DNA of 64,000 bases from Oscillatoria sp. SIO1A7. GTDB lineage: Bacteria > Cyanobacteriota > Cyanobacteriia > Cyanobacteriales > Laspinemataceae. Made by a program: the position numbers and the translations under genes. The notes below the pieces were generated by a model. It was given only the letters and a program-made list of their open reading frames with translations. It was not told the origin of the DNA and ran no database searches. The stretch is taken from positions 1 to 64,000 of the forward strand of contig JAAHFN010000038.1 of the NCBI GenBank assembly GCA_010672965.1, written 5' to 3'. This document shows, piece after piece, positions 17,030 through 26,633 of the stretch; the stretch's first letter is position 1, and each line of letters begins with the position of its first letter.

Positions 17030-17144
17030 TAGACATCTCCAAAAAAAATCCTTTGCTATTATAGCATCTGATGCTTAAATACAACTGCGACAGAGCTATT
17101 ATCTTGCCCGAGAGTATTTTTAGGAGATTTATAGCACTACACCA

Positions 17145-17195
17145 CATTAAGGTTGGGCAACTTAAAGTTTGCCAAGGCTACATCCTGGCAATGCA
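17145..17195. repeat. Dispersed TTGGGCAACTT hairpin repeat
   Basis: TTGGGCAACTT-AA-AGTTTGCCAA forms a hairpin. Similar copies are at 2218-2240, 30268-30310 and 36955-36982. Copies of the AGCTGATAGCTGAAAGC repeat follow at 17200-17250. Confidence 0.6.
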
Positions 17196-17299
17196 TCTAT
17201 AGCTGATAGCTGAAAGCTAACCGCTGACCCCTGACCGCTGAAAGCTAATTTCTTGTTAGAATTAAGCAGAGCCAACCTTCAGGACAGTTCTTAAAGAAA

Positions 17300-20200
17300 A
17301 TGCCTAAACTAAAAATCGATATTACCGATTACAACCTAGCCGCCAGCTACGCCAGTCGGATTTGGGTAGGGAGTGCCTTTGCTTTCATAGACTCGAAACC
17401 GACGGAAGATACATTGCAAGCAGGACTAAGTAACTTTTATGGTTCTAGCAAAAGCGATCGCCGTACCCTCCCCCTCTTGCCAGATGGTAAAACCCTCCCG
17501 GGCTTTACGGTTTCCCCTGCCAAGCGGCCTTTAAAATTAGCGCCAGTCTTGCTCCCGGACAAAGAAATCTATCGAGCCGGACAAGATTCGGTAAAACTGC
17601 TCCTCGTCGCTCCCCCCTGGCTCTTCCCCAACGAAGACATTATTTTAGACGGCGCTCGATTAGTCGTCGAAAACAATGGCGCGGTTTATCGCCGCCTGCC
17701 CGTAGAACTGGCAGTGGAAGGACTGACTATAGTAGAGCTGAACCAACTCCCAGAAGGAAGCTATAGAGTTTATTGGTCTGGGGACGAGGCTACAGACTGT
17801 CAAGGAAATCCAGCGGAATGCCGCTTTAGCGTAGTCGAATACGTTCTTTCTCCCCTGCAAGCCACTCTTTTAACCCACGAACTGCGCGGCTCTCGTTTAA
17901 ATTGTCGCCTGAAAATAGAGCGCTATAGCGAACCTTTGCAAGACCCGGTGACAGTCGAACTCTGGAGCGGCAGCCAATTGCTGCGCCAGCAAGAAATCGC
18001 CCCTGAAGCTCCCGGGCTTTACCAAGCGGATTTCGGGTTAGCGGGGAATGCCCAAGAACGCTTGGAACTGCGTATTGCTATGGGCGACCAAACCGCAGCG
18101 ATCGCCATCCCCGGTTCCCAGAAAGCAGAGCGAGACGAAACCCTACTATCCGGATTGGGGCGGGAAGTCCGAGTCAGCCTCATGCCCCAATCCGGCTCTC
18201 GGCAAGTGCGAGGTCTTTATATTAGCGACGATATGGCAATTGCCAATACTCCCGCTACTTTAATCGACCCGACCCCGGAGAATCGCCGAGCTAGATTGCG
18301 CTGGGAAGTTGCGGCGGAAGCTGCGCGCCTGCTGGTCTTGGATATGAGTTCCAATATCTGCGAAGAGCGAGAGCTTGGAACCGTCGAAGCGGGACAAGAG
18401 CTAGAGATAGAAGTGCCGGCTCCAGGAGGTTTTCTGGCGATCGCAGCCTGGGTGGGAGACAAAGCTTGGGAAGGCTGGTCGGCCTTGCTCGCGCCGAATT
18501 CCAGCCAACTAGAAATCGCCGCGCCAGCAACCGCTAGCCCGGGTAAAAAAGTAAAACTAAAATTTGCCCTAAAATCAATAAACTCAAGCCTAAAACCAAA
18601 AACAAATTATCCGGCAGCAGTCTATGTGCGAGTGCGAGACTTGCGCCTGAGCGGAGCCAGTCCCGAAGAAAGGCTCGCCGCTTCTCTCAAGCAGGGATTG
18701 CAAGGGGCTGCAGATTGGGGAACTTTGGCATATATCGAGGAAACTCTAGACAAACACCCGGACTATCCAGAACCTCTTATGGATTTTATCCAAGAGCGAG
18801 GCATTACTTTGAGAGAAGCCAGCAGCGGATTCCCCCAGGCATCTTCAATGCGATTTCGTTCTGCCGCCGCACCGGGATTATATAAGAAGGGTCGGGCTTC
18901 GGGGGCAAAATCTGCGATCGCTCCCGAGAGCTTTGACGACCTGCCCTTGACCTCTACACCGAACCGAAGTCCGCGCCGGGATTTTGCCGATATTGCTTAT
19001 TGCGGCGTTGTGGAAACCGACAAAAGCGGCGAAGCAACTTTGGAGTTTTTGCTGCCAGATGCGATCGCTACTTATACTATTGAAGCCTTTGCCCTAGCCG
19101 AAGCTGGCCGAGAATGGTCTAGCGCCAGCACGACCCTAGAAGTCTCCCAACCAGTTTGGGCGGAATTCAAATTGCCTGCTTTCATCTATCCAGGGGATAA
19201 GAGTCCAGCGACCTTAGATATAGGAGCGGCGAGCGGGCGATTTCGTTTGAAACTTTTGCGCGACGGTTCCCCCGTCCCCTTCCGCATTGCGGGAGCGCAA
19301 CAAACTTCAGCAGATACTTTTATCGGAGAACGAGCTAAAGTCGAGTTTGAAGCGGAGCCGGGACAGTGGCAAGCGGAAATCGAAGATTTAACTAGCTCGG
19401 AATGGGATATTGCCGAGCGGATAGTCATGGCTTTGGGTCAATTTAAAGGAATTACGCGACGCTTTCAACTCTTGCTGGCGGGAGAAACTCTCGATCGCCG
19501 GGATTTAGAAGCATTGCAATTGCGACTCTTGCCCTCTCTGGACAAACCCTTTAACTTGCTCTGCGATGCGACTGCGGATTACGGCCATCGCTGTTGCGAG
19601 CAAACTGCTGCCAAACTGATTGCAGCAGTAGCGGCTTTGGCGGCTGGCGGCGACCCGGCGAAATTGGCCAATGTTATTAAAGCTGGAGTCGAGCGAGAAA
19701 AACGAATGCATATCCCCGGACGCGGTTTGACCATGTATCCGCCGGAAGAATCGGGAGGCAGCAGAAAACCGGATAATTACTGGGGCAAATTAGCAGCGGA
19801 TTATTTGAGCGGTTTGGCTTTTGCCGGGGAAGGGCTCTTGGCATCGCCGACTCTAGACCCGGAGATTAAAGAAGCTCTAAAGACTGCGATCGCAATTGGC
19901 GAAGATGCAGCCGCCGCCTATAAATTAGAATTAGTCCCCTCGAAAATTAAAACTGGTCGCGATGCCTATCGGGCAGCGATGCAAAAAGAAGAACCGGCTC
20001 TGCGCGGGATAGCCAAATTGTTACCGGGCAAAAAATCGACAACATCGGCGCGCAATGCAGCTCTAGACTATGCTCGCGATCGCTTGCAAAAATTAGCAAA
20101 AAATTCAACCAAAAAATCTGGTGCCGTGCAGTTTCGTCAAGAAATCGCCTATTGTGCCGCAGCCTTAGTAGCGGCAGGTCAGGGAACGGATTTGAACTTG

Positions 20201-20854
20201 GCGATCGCTGCTGCCAATGAAATTGCCAACAGTCTCGATAGCAACGGGCGGCTTTATTCCACCGTAGATTCCGTCGCTCTCATCGGTCTAATGGCAGCCC
20301 TGCAACAAGCGGGAATCGGTGGGCTAGCAGTTCCCGAAATCTTGCTAGACGGTCGAGCAATGCCTTTTGCCGAAGCTCTAGAACTGGCCGACGCCGGTGA
20401 CGTACAAACGATTAGCGTCCAAAAAGGAACCGCCTCGGTAGAGATAGTCAGCGAACTGCTAGAAGACTGGAATGCTTTTCGCGCCGAACTGCCGGTTAAA
20501 GTCAAACTCAGCAAAATCAATGCTAACAATAGCGCCAACAAAAATGCCAACAATAACAATCAATTTCACCTCGGGGACAACTTGGAATTATTGGTGAGCA
20601 TAGACCGCTACGAACCCGGCCTGCTAGTTAACATCTGTCTGCCCTCAGCCCTATCTCGCCTAGAAGGCGGCGGCGAGGTCAAGCGCTTTTCCGTAGATTT
20701 TTGCGGCAAAACAGAATTGCGAATCCCCCTGAAAGTAACGGGTTATACCTTACCTGTAGGAGAGCATTGGGCTGTTTTAGTTCGCAATATGTTTAAGGAA
20801 GAACAGGCGGGCAGTCCCGGTCTGCTCAAAATTTTGAGTTATGAGTTAGCTTGA
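17300..20854 (+). CDS. Alpha-2-macroglobulin-like protein with thioester motif
   Basis: A 1184-residue protein. Residues ~60-270 contain macroglobulin (beta-sandwich) repeats. Residues ~570-640 hold the A2M core pattern (VVETDKSGEATLEFLLPDAI, then ATYTIEAFALAEAG). At about residue 765 GHRCCEQTAAKL carries the Cys-X-Glu-Gln thioester box of the helical TED domain, which continues to about 1010. A C-terminal receptor-binding-like beta domain follows. Bacterial A2M proteins trap proteases by a thioester after bait cleavage. Unusually, no signal peptide or lipobox is visible, the protein is shorter than typical bacterial A2M (about 1600), and the usual penicillin-binding partner PbpC is not beside it. 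A Pro/Arg/Ala-rich linker at about 525-560 could be a bait region. Confidence 0.75.
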   Translation: MPKLKIDITDYNLAASYASRIWVGSAFAFIDSKPTEDTLQAGLSNFYGSSKSDRRTLPLLPDGKTLPGFTVSPAKRPLKLAPVLLPDKEIYRAGQDSVKLLLVAPPWLFPNEDIILDGARLVVENNGAVYRRLPVELAVEGLTIVELNQLPEGSYRVYWSGDEATDCQGNPAECRFSVVEYVLSPLQATLLTHELRGSRLNCRLKIERYSEPLQDPVTVELWSGSQLLRQQEIAPEAPGLYQADFGLAGNAQERLELRIAMGDQTAAIAIPGSQKAERDETLLSGLGREVRVSLMPQSGSRQVRGLYISDDMAIANTPATLIDPTPENRRARLRWEVAAEAARLLVLDMSSNICEERELGTVEAGQELEIEVPAPGGFLAIAAWVGDKAWEGWSALLAPNSSQLEIAAPATASPGKKVKLKFALKSINSSLKPKTNYPAAVYVRVRDLRLSGASPEERLAASLKQGLQGAADWGTLAYIEETLDKHPDYPEPLMDFIQERGITLREASSGFPQASSMRFRSAAAPGLYKKGRASGAKSAIAPESFDDLPLTSTPNRSPRRDFADIAYCGVVETDKSGEATLEFLLPDAIATYTIEAFALAEAGREWSSASTTLEVSQPVWAEFKLPAFIYPGDKSPATLDIGAASGRFRLKLLRDGSPVPFRIAGAQQTSADTFIGERAKVEFEAEPGQWQAEIEDLTSSEWDIAERIVMALGQFKGITRRFQLLLAGETLDRRDLEALQLRLLPSLDKPFNLLCDATADYGHRCCEQTAAKLIAAVAALAAGGDPAKLANVIKAGVEREKRMHIPGRGLTMYPPEESGGSRKPDNYWGKLAADYLSGLAFAGEGLLASPTLDPEIKEALKTAIAIGEDAAAAYKLELVPSKIKTGRDAYRAAMQKEEPALRGIAKLLPGKKSTTSARNAALDYARDRLQKLAKNSTKKSGAVQFRQEIAYCAAALVAAGQGTDLNLAIAAANEIANSLDSNGRLYSTVDSVALIGLMAALQQAGIGGLAVPEILLDGRAMPFAEALELADAGDVQTISVQKGTASVEIVSELLEDWNAFRAELPVKVKLSKINANNSANKNANNNNQFHLGDNLELLVSIDRYEPGLLVNICLPSALSRLEGGGEVKRFSVDFCGKTELRIPLKVTGYTLPVGEHWAVLVRNMFKEEQAGSPGLLKILSYELA

Positions 20855-20882
20855 GAGTTTTGAATTTTGAATTTTAAGTTCT

Positions 20883-21020
20883 TATAGCGTTTCTCAAATA
20901 AGTGTAATTTACATCCGTAGGGGCGACAGCATCCCCGAGACTATCTCGGCCGTAGAACGACAACCCCGGTACTGGGATGCTTCGCCCCAGAAACCTCACA
21001 TCAATTTGAGAACCGCTATA
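20883..21020. mobile_element. MITE-like element, ends TATAGCGTTTCTCAAA / TTTGAGAACCGCTATA
   Basis: The imperfect terminal inverted repeats (TATAGCGTTTCTCAAATAA and the complement of TCAATTTGAGAACCGCTATA) enclose 100 bp with no ORF. A perfect relative is at 57027-57115 and a solo left end is at 38251-38270. Confidence 0.6.
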
Positions 21021-21825
21021 CAAGGGTATGTTTTTTCTAATTCCGCTTTTTGGAGTTGCCAGCGAGGGGCATAAATTTCTGGGGCGAAGCATTCCAGTAT
21101 ATAAATTTAGTTTATAGCAAAGGATGTCTCGGGAATGCTATCGCCCCTACGCTAGGGTGTGGGGTGTGGGGTGTGGTAAGTCCTGACTGACCTGCCGTGC
21201 GCGGGGCGGGCACGGGGAACTCCTACATTGTTTTGTATGTATAGCACTACGGATTCAGAAAATGGACACTGCCTCGGGGCGAATGCCATATGCCCTCCCG
21301 GCGGGCAGGCTCCGCCTACACCCCTACAAACTAAACCGTCCAGGATTTACGCAAAATGTCCATATATAGTATTTATAAAAGCAATTAAACCCAGTTTAAC
21401 CCTATCTATAGTCTCGATGCGTAAGTCCTGCCGTATTGTCTTATTTGTAAGATCGCAATATTACTGTGCCAGATTGCCAACAATTGGTAAGATAGTTGCA
21501 GCGAAATTGCTTACAAGATAATAGAATCTAGGAACATCATCAATATCAAGATGATTCTCAGTATCTAGTAGTCTGTCAAGAAAGGATTGGGCATTGGGCA
21601 TTGGGCATCGGCGATCGCATAGAAAATAAGTAAGTCAATGGCCATTCGGGTCAAATCTTGGTTAGGAGCGCAATTAAGGAGATGGCCGCCTAGATAACCG
21701 CGATCGCCACATCTATGACATCTATATATTAAAGGATCGAAACGGCCGGAAAGCCCCAACCCACCCGGCAATGCTTGTGCTGATAGCTGACTGCTGATAG
21801 CTGACTGCTGACTGCTCTATATTAA
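21021..21825. other. Gene-free repeat-rich stretch
   Basis: Holds GGGGTGT heptamers (21154-21178), a segment about 'GGGCGGGCACGGGG', an ACTTACGCAAAATGTCCATA type repeat (around 21345-21435), ATTGGGCATTGGGCAT (21588-21608) and AGCTGACTGCTGATAGC (21783-21815). No supported gene is seen. Confidence 0.5.
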
Positions 21826-22173
21826 ACAGGAGTTATCCCCTACGGAGATTTTCTTGCCGAGCTATTGAGTCGGCGCTACTCTCGCCAGCACGAGCGCCAA
21901 TCCGATATTTTAGGAACGCGAGTTTTATCTGGAGCTAACTATGCTGCTGATGGGGTGCGCAATCTTATGATGACTCTCGACGATCTGTATGGGGATAAAG
22001 CTCCGCCGCGTTGGCTTTCGACTCATCCGCCTTCGTCCGATCGCGTTGAATACCTAGAGGATCTAATTGAAACTGCTGGATACAATCGATATGCTTACGA
22101 AGGCGTAACAAAACACGCTCAGATTCAGAATCGGGTAAAACAACTGGTTAAAGATGATTCGGAATCGAGTTAA
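21826..22173 (+). pseudogene. C-terminal remnant of an M48 family metalloprotease
   Basis: The frame opens after a TAA at 21823 and reads IPYGDFLAELLSRRYSRQHE, then RQSDILGTRVL and RWLSTHPPSSDRVEYL. This is the tail of M48 (Ste24/HtpX-like) peptidases, including the region with the third zinc ligand (ESD/QSD context) and the conserved STHP..SDR box. The HEXXH helix and all the N-terminal part are absent upstream, where only repeats are found. There is no ATG for the fragment. It is best read as a 5'-truncated pseudogene of about 116 codons. Confidence 0.75.
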
Positions 22174-22325
22174 ACAACTGGTTGAAGATAGTTAGCGGAT
22201 AGGGCGAGCCTAAAGGAGATATTTAGTCAAGTCCTACGGGTCTTCCAAATCTTTGTGTTGTATGGATTCAATATAACCGCCCCTAACTATCAAATATTTG
22301 CTTAACCAAAAAATAATCAAACAAG

Positions 22326-22360
22326 TAACGCCGCCCTTAGATGGATGGCGTTATTTTTTT
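22326..22360 (+). terminator. Terminator-like hairpin
   Basis: TAACGCC - 14 nt - GGCGTTA followed by TTTTTTT, about 150 bp after the M48 remnant, in a gene-free stretch. It may be the surviving terminator of that locus. Confidence 0.5.
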
Positions 22361-23227
22361 CAAGGCAGGAAGCGAAACGCTAAAATTGCCCCTTGTGCAG
22401 ATTATGGAGGGCAGACAATTTACTACCTTAGCGGCCGACCGATTTTGACCAATAGCTACTACAGCGCTACGCGCAAGTCAAAAGTCTCAAGGTAATAAGT
22501 CAAAGGTAGTCTCTGACTAAGTTTGAGCGTTTATAAATGTCTGAACTCATTTGCGTAGCTATATAGGTAATTCAAAGAAATACTTATTACATTTAATGCC
22601 GAGGGTTATCCTAGAAATAGCTTGAAAGTGTTAGGGCTATTTTACGGCGATCGGATAGAGAGTAACATAGGCGACTTTATTTAGTCAAATTAAATGCAGA
22701 TTAGCTTACTTACTTAGGTCTGTTTCAAATTTAATTTATGTGTTTTTCCCGATGATGCGATCGACTTGAGAATATCTTAATTAGAGCCGAGTTAGATTCT
22801 ATTCGATCCTGTTAGAGTTAGTCTTAAATTTTCTCTATTTGTTCATTAAAGATCGCTTTTATTGCTTATCGTTTGGGTATAAATGTCGCGAAGGTATCGA
22901 CAATCTTAGGGAAAAAATGGGATAGCCTTATAAGGCCAAGCTTATTATATAGTTAAATCTCGCGGCAAAATTAAACAGGACTTACGCAAACTGTCTATAT
23001 CTAGTATTTGTAGGGGCAATCCCCCCTTGCCCCGATCGCAGTCGTTGCGTAAGTCCTGTTAAAGAGTATGCTGCCTTTCCTCGTAAATAGTACATTACTC
23101 CCAGTTTGTTTAACTTTCTATGTAAATAAGAATGTTTTTTTTCAGCAGCGGGAGCATCAGATAAATTTTTCACCCCATATCTGCTGGTTTGACAAATGCA
23201 GATAGGGAACTATCGTAGGAATGAATA
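22361..23227. other. Gene-free stretch with dispersed repeats
   Basis: Contains a GCGCTACGCGCAAGTCAAAA-type repeat (22465-22560; relatives at 49918, 55008, 56270) and an AGGACTTACGCAAACTGTCT...AGTCCTG repeat with opposed ends (22978-23060; relatives at 50061, 57550, 62812). The rest is AT-rich and holds no supported gene. Confidence 0.5.
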
Positions 23228-24025
23228 ATGGCTGGACATAATCTTTACATCAAACGGTTGCTGGCAACAAAACAATGTCAAGGAGGCAACCTCAAAGATG
23301 CCCACTTAGCAAGACTAAATCTCAGTGGAGCGGACTTGAGAGGAGCTAAGTTGATGTTTGCCAACCTCAATGGCACCAATCTCAACGGAGCTAATTTAAG
23401 TGGATCCGAGCTGGCTTTAGCCAACTGCGTAGCGACGAACCTGATCGATGCAGATCTCAGCGGTATTGATGCCAAAGGGATTAACCTTTTAGATGCCAAA
23501 CTAGATCGAGCTGCCATCTCTGGAGCAGACCTGGTATTTGCTAACTTGGTTAATACTCAACTGCCAGAAGCGAATCTGAGCGGAGCTTCTTTGGAGGGTT
23601 CTAATCTCATTGGCGCTAATCTAGCTGGAGCCAACCTGAAGGGAGCTAATATTGCTGGTGCCAATCTAGGCCATGCTCGCTTGATTTCGGCAAACCTCTC
23701 TAATGCCAATCTAAATAATGCTCGTTTGATGGAAGCCGATTTTAGCGAGGCCAATCTTACTGGAGCCGATTTGAGAAATGCTAATCTATTGAACGCTAAT
23801 TTAGCTGGAGCTAATCTGACTGGAGCTAATCTGACTGGAGCTAATCTGACTGGAGCGAGACTAGATGGTGCAATTGGCATATATTCAGGCCGCCCCGAGC
23901 AGGGACGGCAGGATTTGCCAAGACCTAGTATGCGCCAGAGAGAAGTGCCTTATATTAGTTTCATTCAGCCAGGAAGCGATCGCTATAATAATAATTTTAG
24001 CCTGCCGAGCCTGGGTTTGTCTTGA
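23228..24025 (+). CDS. Pentapeptide-repeat protein
   Basis: A 265-residue protein made of about 40 tandem A(D/N)LXX pentapeptides between residues 20 and 215 (for example LSGADLRGAKLMFANLNGTN), which fold as a right-handed quadrilateral beta-helix. It lacks a signal peptide, so is likely cytoplasmic. A ~45-residue non-repeat tail (from about IGIYSGRPEQG) follows. The last pentapeptides are encoded by near-identical 15-bp DNA repeats (23812-23860), indicating recent slippage. Function of most cyanobacterial members is unknown; some inhibit gyrase. AGGAATG lies just before the ATG. Confidence 0.9.
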   Translation: MAGHNLYIKRLLATKQCQGGNLKDAHLARLNLSGADLRGAKLMFANLNGTNLNGANLSGSELALANCVATNLIDADLSGIDAKGINLLDAKLDRAAISGADLVFANLVNTQLPEANLSGASLEGSNLIGANLAGANLKGANIAGANLGHARLISANLSNANLNNARLMEADFSEANLTGADLRNANLLNANLAGANLTGANLTGANLTGARLDGAIGIYSGRPEQGRQDLPRPSMRQREVPYISFIQPGSDRYNNNFSLPSLGLS

Positions 24026-24217
24026 GGGGAGTGGGGTTTAGGGTGTAGGGCGTGGGGAATTCTTGAGGGGTGTAGGGTGTGGGGTGTGGGGTGTGGGGTT
24101 TAGTGTGTAGGGTTTAGGGAATTGGGAATTGGGAATTGGGCATTGGGCATTGTCCCTTGTCCCCTTGTCCCCTTGTCTTCCCCCACACCCCACACCCTAC
24201 ACCCCACACCCTACAAA
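24026..24217. repeat. Mixed heptamer and octamer tandem repeats
   Basis: GGGGTGT-type repeats (24033-24115), GGGAATTGGGAATTGGG (24120-24140), TTGTCCCC (24150-24175) and the reverse heptamer CACCCCA (24183-24225) fill the gap between two convergent genes. Confidence 0.8.
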
Positions 24218-26605
24218 CTACATCCTAATTTTTTGCCCAAATCGTTTTAAGCGCTCTTGCAAATCCTGAAACTGGCCTTGGAGTTGCGAATAGTTTGGAG
24301 CCCGATCGCCATAGCGCCAGCGGATATATGCTTCGGAAATCTCGTCGATCGCCGCCGCCTCTTCTGGAGTTGTATGAGAGCGGAGCAACCGAGCATATTC
24401 AAAAGGGGTCTGAGCGGGAGACTTCCGGTATCCATTCGCTGCCAAAATATCGAGCATTTCTCTATAGAGACGTTCCATCTCCGGTAGTTTTGCCAGCTTA
24501 TTTTGGTAGAGCCAGCGAGCGATCGCATTCCAAGCGAGCCAGACTAAAAACCCAAGGGCACTGGTCAGAATGAGAAATGTAAATATGCCCAAATAGCCCC
24601 GAGTTAAAAGGCCGAACAACCAAGCGATCGCGCCGAATATGGTTGAAGCGATCGCGACAAACACAGTTTGAAGCACGCTTGTCACCGGGCTTGGCAACCA
24701 ACCGGCGACCCAGCGCCAAAACTGACGCAGCACGCTAAAAGTCTCGTAATCTTCAACTGACGGCGGAATCAAATCATGCCCTGGAATCGGGTCAAAAGCA
24801 AACCAACCATGACCGGGAAAATAGACCTCGGTCATGGCATAAGCATCGGTATTGCGGACGATGTAAAAACCAGTAAAGGGATTGAACTGTCCTGGACCAA
24901 AGCCGACCACCAATCTTGCCGGGATGCCGAGCGATCGCAGCATCACTGTTAGAACAGTAGAATAATGGTCTGGGTAACCCCATTTCCAGCGAAACAAAAA
25001 CGCCTCAACCAAATCTTCATTAGGTTCTAAAAACGGCAGTTCTCGAGGATTTGACGACCAAGCATAGCGTTGCTTGAGGTATTGAGCCAAGTAGAGAGCT
25101 TTTTCATAAGCTGGCATTTCCGAGCCTGCTTCTTCTACCGTTGCTCTACCCCTCCCTTGGGCATTATCCCGTAACTCTTGTTGGCGTTTTTGGATAATCT
25201 CTTCGGCGAATTGCCTGACCTTGGCTTCAATCTCGGGAGGAACTTGTAAATATTGTTCGCGGATATCTTGAGGATAGTCAGTAGAAGCGCCTCCGAGTTT
25301 GACGCGATCGCGATAAGGCACCCATGAAATCGCCGAATAGGTCAATCCATCTGCCAAACGTCCGGGGGAGAGCATATTCCCTTCCGGATCGATTTCTATA
25401 TTTTGGCTCGGGAAATAAAGAACTTTCGGCTCCGCTAGAGCGGGAATAATATTGGGGAGATCGGAAACTATATTATAAGTCTGAATTACTTGCTGGGCTG
25501 CAGGGGTTTGCTGTCCCGCCGGGATGATAAAGCGATAAGACCAGGAAGAGCGCTTTATCTCTTCTACTTCTTCATTGCGCGAAATTTCCCAACCTTCCCC
25601 AGTGTAGCGATCGAAAGCCAACACCCGCCAAAATCCTTCAGCTTGCGATCGCACTCGCATCACCACCTTGGGCTTCATCTCTCCGCGCAGATTTTGGTTC
25701 ATCCGGGTATTGAACCCATAATAAAAAGTGTCATCCACCTCCCCTGGTCCAGTAGTTCTCCCTCCGCTTCCCTCGCCATTATCCTCACCCGATTCTTCTC
25801 CCGGGTTAACATAGCCCGGATTAAAAATACTTCCTCCATCTAAATTTTCCTGAACCTGCATAGAAGAACTAACCGGAAATGTCTGAAGTTGGTAGCTCGG
25901 GAGCCTGGGCAGCAGAGCAAAGATAAGCAAACCCAAGCTGACTGCGCTCAATAAAAACAGTCCCAATCGTTTGGGAGACAAATCCGATCGCAACAAAGAA
26001 CGCACTAAAGCCAGTCCCCCAGTTTTCTGCGACTCTCGATCAAAACCGGGAGGAGTCTTAAGAGCCAGACCCAAGCGAGAACGGTAATCCAACACCAGAG
26101 TTGGCAGTGCCAAGGCCAAAAACAGCAATAACATCGGAGCAAAGGCCATCGTTTGACTGAGAGTGCCGGCCACCCCCAACAAAATCAGTCCGATTGCCAT
26201 CGAATACCCCAAGTCCTTGCGCCGGGGTAAGTCAAAGCTGTGGAGTACCTGCAACTGAATCAACAGCCCTGCCAATACGACCCGAGTATCGTTGAGTTCG
26301 CCCAGAAGGCGACCAAAAAAAGATGCCAATGCCAGCAGCATCCCAATGGCCAGCAAAAACTTGACCGCTATATTGCGCTTGTGGCGACGATGCCAGCTCC
26401 AAGTTGCGCCAGCAATACTTAGGGGCACTGCCCAAAGAGCGGTCTCAGTTTCTGCAGCCACGTCAGTAGCCACAATTCCTACAATTACAAGAGCCTGTAC
26501 CAGTGCCCGGAGCAAAATCGAATTCTCCGTTACCGGCTTTGAGGAGCGAATGCGCTGCCACGAACCTAACACCATAGTTTTGAAGGCGTAAATCTTGAAT
26601 TTCAA
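24218..26605 (-). CDS. TgpA-like membrane protein with degenerate transglutaminase domain
   Basis: A 795-residue protein with the TgpA layout: six or so N-terminal helices (about 30-230, DUF3488 region), a large extracytoplasmic domain with a transglutaminase-like core (about 480-630), a further membrane helix around 655-690 and a C-terminal DUF4129-like tail (PEMERLYREMLDILAANGYR). The core retains MLRSLGIPARLVVGFGPG and the Asp of WFAFDPIPG. However, where active enzymes have Cys and His, this protein reads GYPDHYST and TDAYAMTEVYF, so both residues appear lost. The start is TTG at 26605 with GAGG just upstream, or ATG at 26575. It follows patU on the same strand with a 28-bp gap, so may be co-transcribed with hetZ-patU. 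Confidence 0.8.
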   Translation of the reverse strand: MKFKIYAFKTMVLGSWQRIRSSKPVTENSILLRALVQALVIVGIVATDVAAETETALWAVPLSIAGATWSWHRRHKRNIAVKFLLAIGMLLALASFFGRLLGELNDTRVVLAGLLIQLQVLHSFDLPRRKDLGYSMAIGLILLGVAGTLSQTMAFAPMLLLFLALALPTLVLDYRSRLGLALKTPPGFDRESQKTGGLALVRSLLRSDLSPKRLGLFLLSAVSLGLLIFALLPRLPSYQLQTFPVSSSMQVQENLDGGSIFNPGYVNPGEESGEDNGEGSGGRTTGPGEVDDTFYYGFNTRMNQNLRGEMKPKVVMRVRSQAEGFWRVLAFDRYTGEGWEISRNEEVEEIKRSSWSYRFIIPAGQQTPAAQQVIQTYNIVSDLPNIIPALAEPKVLYFPSQNIEIDPEGNMLSPGRLADGLTYSAISWVPYRDRVKLGGASTDYPQDIREQYLQVPPEIEAKVRQFAEEIIQKRQQELRDNAQGRGRATVEEAGSEMPAYEKALYLAQYLKQRYAWSSNPRELPFLEPNEDLVEAFLFRWKWGYPDHYSTVLTVMLRSLGIPARLVVGFGPGQFNPFTGFYIVRNTDAYAMTEVYFPGHGWFAFDPIPGHDLIPPSVEDYETFSVLRQFWRWVAGWLPSPVTSVLQTVFVAIASTIFGAIAWLFGLLTRGYLGIFTFLILTSALGFLVWLAWNAIARWLYQNKLAKLPEMERLYREMLDILAANGYRKSPAQTPFEYARLLRSHTTPEEAAAIDEISEAYIRWRYGDRAPNYSQLQGQFQDLQERLKRFGQKIRM

Positions 26606-26633
26606 GTTACCTCAAAATTTACCCCTTCTGATT

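Noticed and set aside
23278-23880. Reverse-strand ORFs opposite the pentapeptide gene
   Set aside because: They are mirror images of the 15-bp coding repeats of the + strand gene.
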